DNA of 46,284 bases, from positions 1 to 46,284 of the forward strand of contig CAZSHG010000023.1 of the NCBI GenBank assembly GCA_964606695.1, read 5' to 3'. Origin of the DNA: CAZSHG01 sp964606695 [NCBI: uncultured bacterium]. GTDB taxonomy: Bacteria > UBP14 > UBA6098. The position numbers were made by a program, and so were the translations under genes. How positions within the stretch are numbered: the first letter of the stretch is position 1; the number at the start of each line of letters is the position of its first letter. This document shows, piece after piece, positions 35,828 through 43,728 of the stretch. The notes beneath the pieces were generated by a model. That model was not told the DNA's origin and did no database searches. It saw nothing but the letters and a program-made list of their open reading frames with translations.

Positions 35828-38206
35828 ATGAAAATAGGAGTTTATCTATGCCAATGCGGAGGTAATATCTCCAACGTCGTCGATCTCGAGGTTTTACAAG
35901 ATTATGTCGAGGGAGGCGATGATATTGCGGTTGTCCGGCAGGAATCTCATCTGTGTTCCGGAGCCGGACAGAAAGCTATAATAGACGATATCGCAGAATA
36001 CGATCTGGATAGAGTCGTCATCGCGTCTTGTTCGCCGCAATTCCACGAAAAGACCTTCCGTGCGGCCTTATCCAAAGCAGGATTGAATCCATACATGATG
36101 GAGATAGCCAATTTCCGCGAACATTGTTCATGGGCGCATAAGGAGAACCCGGAGGCCGCGACGTTAAAAGCGACCGATCTCCTCTCTGCCGCTTTGGCCA
36201 AAGTCCGTCACGACGTCCCTTTGCAGGAAAAGACGATGCAGATGGGCGACGACGTTCTGGTTATCGGCGGCGGTATCGCGGGGATACAGACATCGCTCGA
36301 TCTGGCCGATGCGGGCAAAAACGTAACGTTAGTCGAAAAACAGCCCACCATCGGCGGCAACATGGCTATACTGACGAAGACCTTCCCGACCGAGGATTGC
36401 GCGTCGTGTATCCTATCGCCTAAAATGGCGGAAGTTCAAGCGCACCCGAACGTTAAGCTCATCGTGGACGGCGAAATCGAGAGCATAAAAGGGCACCGCC
36501 TGCATTTCGAGGCGAGAATAAAGCATAAACCGCGCTACATCTCGCCCGAAATCAACATGGACGAGTGTATCGGTTGCGCGCTGTGCGAGGAAGCCTGCCC
36601 GGTGTCTGCACCAAACCATTGGGAACAAGGCGTTACACAACGCAAGGCGATTTTCATTCCCGCGCCACACGCTATACCATATAAATATATCATCGACAGG
36701 GAAATCTGCCTGCACGATAAAAACGGTTGCACGGCCTGTCTCGATGTCTGCCCGCAAAAGGCAATAGCCTTCGATCAGGAACCCGAGTATTCCGATGTCG
36801 CCGTGGACGCAATAGTTGTGGCTACCGGTTACAATATCTTCGACGCCCACGAAAAGCCGGTGTTTGGATATGGCGTTTACGAGAACGTCGTAAACGGGTT
36901 GGAGATGGAGCGCATCGTCGATCATATAACCGAGAAGAATCCGCCCAGGGAAGTCGGCAAACGAGTGGCCTTCATTCAATGCGTCGGTTCGAGGGACGAA
37001 CAGATTGGCAGAGAATATTGTTCGCGCGTCTGTTGTATGTATTCCACCAAGCTCGCGTCGCTACTCAAACAGGCAAGGCCCGATTCCGATATTTATATAT
37101 TCTACACTGATTTACGTGCTTTCGGCAAGGGTTTCGAGGAATACTACAAACGCGCCCAGAAGATGGGAATCAAGTTTATCCGCGGCAAACCTGCCGAGTT
37201 GAAAGAAGATCCAAAAACTAAAAAGGTTACGGTTCTTGTCGAGGACACGCTTTCGCGGCAGATAATCGAATCCGATTTCGATCTGGTTGTGCTCGCGGCG
37301 GGATTGACACCGTCTAAAGGCACTGAAAAGATAGCCGAAGAACTGAAACTCGCGGTCAGCGACGACGGTTTCCTCAAGGAAGCGCACCCAAAATATAGAC
37401 CGGTGGATACTCTTGTGGAAGGTGTCTTTCTCGCCGGCACGGTTCAGGGGCCGAAGGATATCCCGGATACGGTTTCGCAGGGAAGCGCGGCGGCGGCGAG
37501 AGTCATCGGAGCGTTGGCTAAAGGCGAATTCAGCGTCGATCCCATGCTCGCATTTATCCACGATGATAAATGCACCACCTGCGGAGAATGCTATAATATT
37601 TGTCCTGTCAACGCGATCGCGAAAAAAGACGACGGAGTAGCGGAAATCAAGGAAACGTTGTGCGTCGGTTGCGGAGCGTGTATCGGAGTTTGCCCGGAGG
37701 AAGCTATCGATCTGAGCGGTTTTGCGAACATACAACTCTATTCGGCTGTCGAGGCGGCACTTGCAAGCAAAAAGCCAGGTGAAAAGCGCGCCATCGTTTT
37801 CGGCGACAGCAATTGCACCTACCGTGTAGCAGACGCCGCAGGTGTCCGAAAGATGAAATATGCCTATGACAACCGCGTGGTTATGGTGCCATCTTCCTGC
37901 AGAGTTACATCCGAACTTATATTATTCGCCTTTGCTAAGGGTGCAGATATCGTTCTGGTTGGCGATTGCCCTGAAAAAGGCAACCGTTTCGATTGGGCAC
38001 ACGAGTTCGCGAAAAAATACATCGAAGGCGCGAAAAAGAAACTTGCGGAAAAGGGCGTAGAGGGCGACCGTATCCTGTTCGACGCTTTCACTGCAAGCGA
38101 TCTGGCGAAATTCGTCGATACGATGAACTCGATTTCAGAGAAAATGAAGAAACTGCCCGATATAGATCGATCAAAACGCGACGAAATAAAACCCATGGAG
38201 AAATAA
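35828..38206 (+). CDS. HdrA-like flavin/Fe-S electron hub with fused degenerate MvhD domain
   Basis: A 792-residue homologue of heterodisulfide reductase subunit A, the FAD-containing hub that distributes electrons in Hdr complexes. The N-terminal HdrA domain begins IGVYLCQCGGN, with C8, C10, C43, C68 and C100. FAD binding is VLVIGGGIAGIQTSLDL (about 144-160). Ferredoxin clusters lie at C247/250/253/257, C294/301/304/308, C582/585/588/592 and C612/615/618/622. Residues 653-770 resemble MvhD/FlpD, which links HdrA to hydrogenase or dehydrogenase partners, but keep only C663, C691 and C714. It is followed without a gap by hdrC. It should connect an unknown electron donor to HdrBC and FrdAB-like subunits, possibly with flavin-based bifurcation. 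Confidence 0.88.
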   Translation: MKIGVYLCQCGGNISNVVDLEVLQDYVEGGDDIAVVRQESHLCSGAGQKAIIDDIAEYDLDRVVIASCSPQFHEKTFRAALSKAGLNPYMMEIANFREHCSWAHKENPEAATLKATDLLSAALAKVRHDVPLQEKTMQMGDDVLVIGGGIAGIQTSLDLADAGKNVTLVEKQPTIGGNMAILTKTFPTEDCASCILSPKMAEVQAHPNVKLIVDGEIESIKGHRLHFEARIKHKPRYISPEINMDECIGCALCEEACPVSAPNHWEQGVTQRKAIFIPAPHAIPYKYIIDREICLHDKNGCTACLDVCPQKAIAFDQEPEYSDVAVDAIVVATGYNIFDAHEKPVFGYGVYENVVNGLEMERIVDHITEKNPPREVGKRVAFIQCVGSRDEQIGREYCSRVCCMYSTKLASLLKQARPDSDIYIFYTDLRAFGKGFEEYYKRAQKMGIKFIRGKPAELKEDPKTKKVTVLVEDTLSRQIIESDFDLVVLAAGLTPSKGTEKIAEELKLAVSDDGFLKEAHPKYRPVDTLVEGVFLAGTVQGPKDIPDTVSQGSAAAARVIGALAKGEFSVDPMLAFIHDDKCTTCGECYNICPVNAIAKKDDGVAEIKETLCVGCGACIGVCPEEAIDLSGFANIQLYSAVEAALASKKPGEKRAIVFGDSNCTYRVADAAGVRKMKYAYDNRVVMVPSSCRVTSELILFAFAKGADIVLVGDCPEKGNRFDWAHEFAKKYIEGAKKKLAEKGVEGDRILFDAFTASDLAKFVDTMNSISEKMKKLPDIDRSKRDEIKPMEK

Positions 38207-38620
38207 ATGGATGATAGAATAAAGAAAATCAAACTTACCGACAGGGGAGTCGAGTTCCTCCGGCAGGTGGAAGAGATAAGCGGGGAATCTATCGCCGTCT
38301 GCGAACAGTGTGGCACGTGCTCCGGTGGATGCCCCTTCGTGGAGGAGATGGATATAACCCCGTCGCAGATAATGCGTAAGGTGATGATCGGCCAGGAGGA
38401 TGTCCTCGAAACGCGAACCATGTGGATTTGCGCGTCATGTTTTACATGCACAGTGCGATGCCCGCGCAAACTGGACGTCTCCAAGGTCGCGGAAGCTTTA
38501 AGGCAGATTAAACTGCGCGAGGCCATCGACCATATCGATATTAACGACTTGAGCGATAAAGAGGCCGAAAGACTCCCAACAATCGCTCTGGTAAGCGCAT
38601 ACCGAAAGCTAACCGGGTAG
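38207..38620 (+). CDS. HdrC-like 4Fe-4S protein
   Basis: A 137-residue soluble protein with two complete [4Fe-4S] motifs: CEQCGTCSGGC (C32, C35, C38, C42) and CASCFTCTVRC (C75, C78, C81, C85), the standard content of HdrC. HdrC carries electrons between HdrA and HdrB. The ATG follows directly after the hdrA stop codon, and its ribosome site GGAG lies inside the end of hdrA, so translation is coupled. The N-terminus lacks any membrane helix, so this is the cytoplasmic rather than the HdrE-linked type. Confidence 0.9.
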   Translation: MDDRIKKIKLTDRGVEFLRQVEEISGESIAVCEQCGTCSGGCPFVEEMDITPSQIMRKVMIGQEDVLETRTMWICASCFTCTVRCPRKLDVSKVAEALRQIKLREAIDHIDINDLSDKEAERLPTIALVSAYRKLTG

Positions 38621-38632
38621 AGGAGGAAGATG

Positions 38633-39535
38633 ATGATTAAGATACCTTATTATCCCGGATGCACACTCAAGACCACGGCAAAGAACATGGAAGATTCGGC
38701 CATCGCTTCGGCGAAAGAGCTTGGAATCGAAATGGTCGAGGTTCCCGATTGGGTCTGTTGCGGCGTTGTAGCTTCGCTCACCAGCGACGACCTTATGAGA
38801 CACTTAGCTCCGGTCAGGACTATGCTTCGGGTCGAACAGATGCGCGAAAGAGGCGAAACCGAGGATAAACGCCTCCTAACTCTATGTTCGATGTGCTACA
38901 ATACATTACGGAGAAGTAACCTGCGTATGAATGAGAACCCCGACGATCTCGAATCGGTAAATAACATGATGTATCTCGAAGAGGGCGAATATAAGGGCAC
39001 TACTGAAGTTGTCCACCTTTTCCAGATGCTCGATGAAATGGGTTTCGATAAGGTCGCGGAAAAAGTTGTAAATCCCCTAAAGGGGCTGAAATTAGCATCC
39101 TACTACGGCTGTATGCTCACTCGCCCGAAGGAAGTCGGAATCGACGAGCCGGAGAACCCCACGATAATGAATAGGTTCGTCGAATCTATCGGTGCGGAAC
39201 CGGTTGATTGGCATTCACACAGTCTTTGCTGTGGTAGTTTCCATACATTGAATAATGTAGATATTGTGGTTAAACTCGGTTACGAGATAATCGAAAACGC
39301 CAGAAAAAATGATGCTACGGCGATTATAACGTCCTGTCCGCTGTGCGCTTTCAACCTGGATGACAGGCAGAAGGATATCGCGGAAAAATATATCGATTTC
39401 AAACCGATACCGGTGCTCTATTTCACTCAGTTGCTGGCAATAGCGTTCGGTTTGAGCGAAGAAGTATGCGGTTTCGATCAGAATTACAACGACCCGAGAC
39501 CTTTACTTAGAGAAAAAGGACTCCTTAAAAAATAA
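38633..39535 (+). CDS. HdrB-like protein with two intact CCG motifs
   Basis: A 300-residue HdrB homologue. Counting from an ATG one codon earlier, the two cysteine-rich CCG motifs are complete: C11, C43-C44, C86-x2-C89 and C161, C200-C201, C236-x2-C239. In methanogen HdrB such motifs hold two non-cubane [4Fe-4S] clusters that reduce the disulfide CoM-S-S-CoB. Complete motifs suggest that real thiol/disulfide chemistry, or at least these special clusters, is kept. I chose the second of two adjacent ATGs, six bases after AGGAGG. It corresponds to the C-terminal half of methanogen TfrB, here encoded separately from its Fe-S half, which is the next gene. Confidence 0.9.
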   Translation: MIKIPYYPGCTLKTTAKNMEDSAIASAKELGIEMVEVPDWVCCGVVASLTSDDLMRHLAPVRTMLRVEQMRERGETEDKRLLTLCSMCYNTLRRSNLRMNENPDDLESVNNMMYLEEGEYKGTTEVVHLFQMLDEMGFDKVAEKVVNPLKGLKLASYYGCMLTRPKEVGIDEPENPTIMNRFVESIGAEPVDWHSHSLCCGSFHTLNNVDIVVKLGYEIIENARKNDATAIITSCPLCAFNLDDRQKDIAEKYIDFKPIPVLYFTQLLAIAFGLSEEVCGFDQNYNDPRPLLREKGLLKK

Positions 39536-39548
39536 CTGGAGGCTGTAA

Positions 39549-40235
39549 ATGGAAGTTCAAAGAAAAATGTTAACGGTTTACATCATGGGCGAGGCCTACG
39601 AAGTTCCCGAAGGCTCGACCATCCTGATGGCCATCGAATACGCCGGCTTTCAGATAAAGCGCGGCGTCGGTTGCCGTGAGGGTTTTTGTGGTGCTTGCGC
39701 GACGGTGTATCGGGAGAAGGGCGACTACAAACTCAAGGGCGGACTCGCCTGCCAGACTGTCGTTACTGACGAAATGTCTATCGCGCAGATACCAAGTGTC
39801 CCGGCGGAAAAGCCAATTTACGACATTACGAAACTCGAAGCCGACGAGAGCACGATCAAGGAATACTTCCCGACCGTATTTCGATGTGTGGCTTGTAACA
39901 CCTGCACCAAGGCCTGTCCGCAGGATATCAAGGTGATGGATTACGTTCAGGCACTCAAACGGGGCGATCTCGCCCGTGCCGCGGACATATCCTTCGACTG
40001 CATTCGTTGCGGTCTTTGCGCCCTGCGTTGCCCGGCGGAAATCGTCCAGTATAATGCGGCTATTCTCGCCAGAAGGCTTTATGCACGTTATCTTGCGCCG
40101 AAAAGTCCCGAGGTCGATATCCGTATCGAGGAAATCGAAGAGGGTTTATATCAGCCAGAAATCGACGAGATGAAAGCTATGTCGCGCGAGAAACTGTCCG
40201 AAAAATATTACGAACGTGACATTCAGGTAGATTAA
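39549..40235 (+). CDS. Fumarate reductase-like iron-sulfur subunit (TfrB N-terminal/SdhB type)
   Basis: A 228-residue Fe-S protein. A plant-type [2Fe-2S] domain has CREGFCGAC (C42, C47, C50) and C68. Two full four-cysteine clusters follow: CVACNTCTKAC (C113, C116, C119, C123) and CIRCGLCALRC (C151, C154, C157, C161). Ordinary SdhB/FrdB has a [3Fe-4S] third cluster, so this looks like the soluble thiol:fumarate reductase type. It should pass electrons from HdrBC to the flavoprotein encoded 13 bases downstream. GGAGG lies six bases before the ATG. No membrane anchor gene is nearby. Confidence 0.88.
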   Translation: MEVQRKMLTVYIMGEAYEVPEGSTILMAIEYAGFQIKRGVGCREGFCGACATVYREKGDYKLKGGLACQTVVTDEMSIAQIPSVPAEKPIYDITKLEADESTIKEYFPTVFRCVACNTCTKACPQDIKVMDYVQALKRGDLARAADISFDCIRCGLCALRCPAEIVQYNAAILARRLYARYLAPKSPEVDIRIEEIEEGLYQPEIDEMKAMSREKLSEKYYERDIQVD

Positions 40236-40248
40236 TAAAGGGGAGAAC

Positions 40249-41922
40249 ATGTATCCTGATTATATGATGGAATCAATTCGCATGGTCGAGCGCACGAGAC
40301 CGAAACGTCTCGAAATCGCCAAAAAAATGGGCAAGAGTGTTTTTCCTCCGATGTCCGAATCCGAGAGGGAAGAGGTTCTTAATAAATACCATCCCGATTA
40401 TACGGAAGAGGCGCGTAGAATTATTAATATCGGCCCGAACAAGGGTGAAAAAATCACGACCAAGGTCGCCGATATGCTCGAATCACATTCGCGTATCGAC
40501 CCGGATATGATCGATCTTTCCGAGTTCGATATCGAAACCGACGTTCTGGTAATCGGTGCCGGTTCAGCGGGTCTCGCCGCCGCACTGGAGGCTTCAAACG
40601 CGGGTTCGGACGTCCTTGTCGTTACCAAACTTCGTCTGGGCGATTCGAACTCAATGATGGCACAGGGCGGCATTCAGGCCGCCGACCAACCGGACGACAA
40701 TCCGGCGATTCACTATCTCGACGTCATCGGCGGAGGACATTTCGATAACAAACCGGAACTGGTAGAAGCTCTGGTCAACGACGCGCCGCCAGCTATCAAA
40801 TGGCTTGAGGAACTTGGCGTGATGTTCGACAAAACCGATTCCGGCTCAATGACGGTCGCGGCAGGGGGAGGCACCAGCCGCAAGAGAATGCACTCGGCGA
40901 GAGACTACACCGGTGCGGCAATTTGTCGCGTTCTTCGCGACGAGGTTTACAACCGCCCGGATAAGATCAAATACGTCGAATACACAGCCATTATCGAACT
41001 CATTCTCGATAATAAGGGGCAGGCAATCGGCGCTTTAGCCTATCATCTCGAAAACAGGCAATATTCGCTTATCAAGGCGAAATCGATAATCATCTCCACA
41101 GGCGGTTTCGGAAGACTCCATGTAATGGGTTTCGAGACGACCAACCACTACGGCGCTACCGCCGACGGTCTCGCGCTTGCGTATAGAGCGGGCGTTCCGT
41201 TGCTCTATATGGATTCGGTCCAGTATCACCCCACAGGCGCGGTTTTCCCTGAACAGATCGTAGGCTTTCTCTGCACGGAGAAAATCCGAGGGTTGGGCGC
41301 ACAGCCGGTAAATCGCAACGGTGAATTGTTTGTATATCCACTGGAGCCGCGCGATGTCGAAGCGGCGTCGTTCATCCGAGAATCGACAGCCCGTGAACTC
41401 GGCGTCAAAACGCCTTCCGGTCTCGTGGGTATCTGGCTCGATTCTCCGATTATCGAGCTATTAGACGGCGAAGGCACGATTCAAGCCGCACTGCCGGCTA
41501 TGGTCAGGCAATTTGCGCGATTCGATATCGATATCACACAATACCCTATGCTGGTTTACCCGACGTTACACTACCAGAACGGCGGTGTGGAAATCAACGC
41601 GAAATCCGAAACTATTATTCCCGGGTTGTATGTCGCGGGCGAGGCATCCGGCGGTGTCCATGGGCGTAACAGGCTGATGGGCAATTCGCAACTCGACGTC
41701 GTCGTTTACGGCAGACGTTCAGGAAAGTTCGCCGCGGAGAGGGCTAATGCGGGAGTCAAATTCGGAGAACCGACCCTCGATCACGTTCGCAAATACAACA
41801 AGGAAGCCGAAGCTCTTGGAATCGACCGGAAAAAGGTATCCCCGGTAATTCTACCGGATTACATCCCGGATCACGTGAAGGCGAAACAGCTAACAGCACA
41901 ATACGAAGGCACCATTATATAA
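40249..41922 (+). CDS. Soluble fumarate reductase/succinate dehydrogenase-like flavoprotein
   Basis: A 557-residue FAD protein of the SdhA/FrdA/NadB superfamily. FAD binding is VLVIGAGSAGLAAALEAS (about 99-116). Active-site motifs include QYHPTG (325-330), R347 in EKIRGLG (the position of the catalytic arginine), LHYQNGGVEIN and RLMGNSQLDVVVYGRRSG. The covalent-FAD histidine of membrane Sdh/Frd is N134 here (GDSNSMMAQGG), so FAD should be bound non-covalently, as in TfrA and NadB. About 95 N-terminal residues (with VERTRPKRLEIAKKMG and KYHPDYTEEARR) precede the flavin domain and are not part of canonical FrdA. NadB-type aspartate oxidase is the alternative, but the Fe-S and Hdr neighbours argue for fumarate reduction. 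A terminator follows. Confidence 0.85.
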   Translation: MYPDYMMESIRMVERTRPKRLEIAKKMGKSVFPPMSESEREEVLNKYHPDYTEEARRIINIGPNKGEKITTKVADMLESHSRIDPDMIDLSEFDIETDVLVIGAGSAGLAAALEASNAGSDVLVVTKLRLGDSNSMMAQGGIQAADQPDDNPAIHYLDVIGGGHFDNKPELVEALVNDAPPAIKWLEELGVMFDKTDSGSMTVAAGGGTSRKRMHSARDYTGAAICRVLRDEVYNRPDKIKYVEYTAIIELILDNKGQAIGALAYHLENRQYSLIKAKSIIISTGGFGRLHVMGFETTNHYGATADGLALAYRAGVPLLYMDSVQYHPTGAVFPEQIVGFLCTEKIRGLGAQPVNRNGELFVYPLEPRDVEAASFIRESTARELGVKTPSGLVGIWLDSPIIELLDGEGTIQAALPAMVRQFARFDIDITQYPMLVYPTLHYQNGGVEINAKSETIIPGLYVAGEASGGVHGRNRLMGNSQLDVVVYGRRSGKFAAERANAGVKFGEPTLDHVRKYNKEAEALGIDRKKVSPVILPDYIPDHVKAKQLTAQYEGTII

Positions 41923-41977
41923 GTAAAACAATTAGCCGGGAGAATAGACCGGTTAATTCCGAATCGAATAGAAAAAG

Positions 41978-42010
41978 AAAAGGCGATCCCAAATCGGGCC
42001 GCCTTTTTAA
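41978..42010. terminator. Bidirectional terminator between frdA-like gene and toxin gene
   Basis: AAGGCG (41980-41985) pairs with CGCCTT (42000-42005), with an inner CCC/GGG pairing. It is followed by T on the plus strand and by a T-rich run on the minus strand. It lies between convergent genes. Confidence 0.75.
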
Positions 42011-42025
42011 ATAAAACACTGTGCT

Positions 42026-42337
42026 TTAGTCTTTAGATTCGTCGATTCTCTCTTTTGTCAGTTCTGGGTGTCTTCTTTCATGAAGGATAGCTAAGATGGT
42101 TATTATTTGAGTATCTACAAGATAAATTAGCTTATATGGGAACCTACTAATTAAGTGCTTTCTTGTTCCTTTATACTCGATTGGATGAATTTCAGGAAAT
42201 CTGGCAATAAAGTTGATGCCGGCTTCTACTTGTAATAGAAAATCGTAACCCAATCCTTTTCTTCTATTTTCATACCATTTGAAAGCTGATACAAGGTCTT
42301 CTTCAGCTTCTGGTCTGACGATGACTTCGTAGCTCAT
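42026..42337 (-). CDS. RelE/ParE-family toxin
   Basis: A 103-residue toxin of the ParE/RelE superfamily. It begins MSYEVIVRPEAEEDL, has the helical FKWYENRRKGLGYDFL segment, and ends in the usual beta strands RFPYKLIYLVDTQIITILAILHERRHPE. ParE-type toxins block DNA gyrase and RelE-type toxins cleave mRNA on the ribosome; sequence alone does not settle which applies. The sequence RFPYKLIYLV with HERRHP is closer to the ParE branch. Its ATG shares a base with the antitoxin stop codon (TAATG). Confidence 0.92.
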   Translation of the reverse strand: MSYEVIVRPEAEEDLVSAFKWYENRRKGLGYDFLLQVEAGINFIARFPEIHPIEYKGTRKHLISRFPYKLIYLVDTQIITILAILHERRHPELTKERIDESKD

Positions 42338-42555
42338 TATTCACTCGTAATCCTATTGTAAACATCCTCCCAGGGCGAACCAGCTTCCGGATTCTCATGG
42401 TAGTTTTCCAGTCTATTATCGATTACGCTCTTTTCCTCTTCCGTTAACTCAATCAAATAAGCCTTCGATTTTATCGTGTCCCAGATATCCTCGACCAGTT
42501 GAATTCTTTCTGGTATCGTTAATTCGAGAGTATCCGCCGCGGTTATTTTTTTCAT
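42337..42555 (-). CDS. Addiction-module antitoxin
   Basis: A 72-residue antitoxin of the putative addiction module component family, which pairs with ParE-like toxins. The signature LTIPERIQLVEDIWDTI is followed by LTEEEKSVIDNRLENYHENPEAG and SPWEDVYNRI. It starts one base after the TPR gene stop codon, with GGGG upstream inside the TPR gene, and ends in an overlap with the toxin start, so all three genes may be co-translated. Confidence 0.92.
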   Translation of the reverse strand: MKKITAADTLELTIPERIQLVEDIWDTIKSKAYLIELTEEEKSVIDNRLENYHENPEAGSPWEDVYNRITSE

Positions 42556-42556
42556 T

Positions 42557-43405
42557 TCATTCCCCTTTCTTCTCCGGCAAATCCAACATCAGCTTTCGGA
42601 AATATTTGAAAGCCTCGTCGATTTCAGCGAATCCCTTATACGCCCGCGCGATATGATAATTCGCAACGATCATTTCAAGCTTTTCCCTGTCTTCACAGTC
42701 CACGCAAGTCGGCGACTCGATTCCAAATGTATATAACATATCCTGATCGTGAACCAATTCCGAAACCTTGCCCTTTGCTCCGAGATGTTCCGGATCCAAT
42801 TCGACCACGCGATTAAAACACGCCAGCGCTTTTTCGATATCGTTTATTCCAAGATAGGACAGGCCAAGATGATACTGCACCGAAACCAGCGTGCTATCCT
42901 CCTCCGCAATCTTCTCCAGTATCTCGATAGCCTTATCATATTCGCCCAGTGCCTTGTATGTGATCGCCATCTGGTAGAAACCCAATGTCTCCGTCGGAGT
43001 ATGCTCCTGAAGATTCTTGAACGCCTGAACGCTTTTATGCAGTTTACCCGTATGGTAAAACGCCAGCCCCATCCAATAGTAAGCCATATACAAATCCGGC
43101 TCGACCTCCAACACACGCTCGAATACCCTTATCGCCGCCCGAAAACGCGTCGCCCTATAATATGAAATCCCGAGTTGATATAGCGCATAACTATATTCAG
43201 GCTCCTTCTCGCCCACTATCTCATATTGCTCGATAGACTTCTCGATATTGCCGAGGACATAATAAAGCGAACCCAGCGAAATCCGCACCTCTACCTGCTC
43301 CGGATCGAGGTCCAGAATCTCATTTAATTTCTCGATTGCCTCGCGGAGCCGCCCGTGATGTTCCAGCTTGAGTGCTTCCTTCATCAGTTTATCTATTTCA
43401 CTCAT
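42557..43405 (-). CDS. Tetratricopeptide-repeat protein
   Basis: A 282-residue cytoplasmic protein made of about six consecutive TPR units from residue 1 to about 205 (such as PEYSYALYQLGISYYRATRF and PDLYMAYYWMGLAFYHTGKL). A short C-terminal region follows with a CVDC pair and a final helical pair (NYHIARAYKGFAEIDEAFKYF). TPR proteins act as binding scaffolds; no partner can be named. AAAGG lies seven bases before the ATG. It is transcribed with the toxin-antitoxin pair. Confidence 0.85.
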   Translation of the reverse strand: MSEIDKLMKEALKLEHHGRLREAIEKLNEILDLDPEQVEVRISLGSLYYVLGNIEKSIEQYEIVGEKEPEYSYALYQLGISYYRATRFRAAIRVFERVLEVEPDLYMAYYWMGLAFYHTGKLHKSVQAFKNLQEHTPTETLGFYQMAITYKALGEYDKAIEILEKIAEEDSTLVSVQYHLGLSYLGINDIEKALACFNRVVELDPEHLGAKGKVSELVHDQDMLYTFGIESPTCVDCEDREKLEMIVANYHIARAYKGFAEIDEAFKYFRKLMLDLPEKKGE

Positions 43406-43728
43406 ATCGTGGCCTTTCTATTTTTCAATACAATACAATATACATATATCCGCCCAATTTGAAAACATTTTTTACCATAATCGTCATAAGATATCTTCCC
43501 AAATAGACTTCTTACCTCGAAAAACAGAGTCTGAATTGGAAGGTTTATGTTTTGAAATAGGAATTTTCCGGTTAACTTCATTCAAACCGATGAACTCTTA
43601 ATCCAAATATAAGGCAATTCAGTCCATGCCTATTTCCAGCCGATTTTACGTCTATTTCGTTTGATATAAAAAGGGAGGACAGTGGTCGTCCTCCCATAAA
43701 CGCCGTTTTATTTCAATGCTAGTCGGTT
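43406..43728. other. 323-base intergenic region
   Basis: AT-rich, with no credible gene. It contains the minus-strand terminator at 43668-43695 and presumably the promoter of the TPR gene near its left end; I could not pick a convincing promoter. Confidence 0.7.
43668..43695 (-). terminator. Rho-independent terminator
   Basis: GGGAGGAC (43673-43680) pairs perfectly with GTCCTCCC (43688-43695) over a 7-base loop. On the minus strand it is followed by five T. It lies 34 bases after the stop of the 83-residue gene. Confidence 0.85.

Noticed and set aside
35828-39535. True methanogenic heterodisulfide reductase from an archaeon
   Set aside because: Surrounding genes (yajC, lgt, comF, def, fmt, rng, sorting-tail proteins) are bacterial, so these are bacterial Hdr-like proteins.
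40249-41922. L-aspartate oxidase (nadB)
   Set aside because: Non-covalent FAD site is NadB-like, but the adjacent Fe-S, Hdr, fumarase and SucCD genes and the N-terminal extension favour a fumarate-reductase role; NAD biosynthesis genes are absent.
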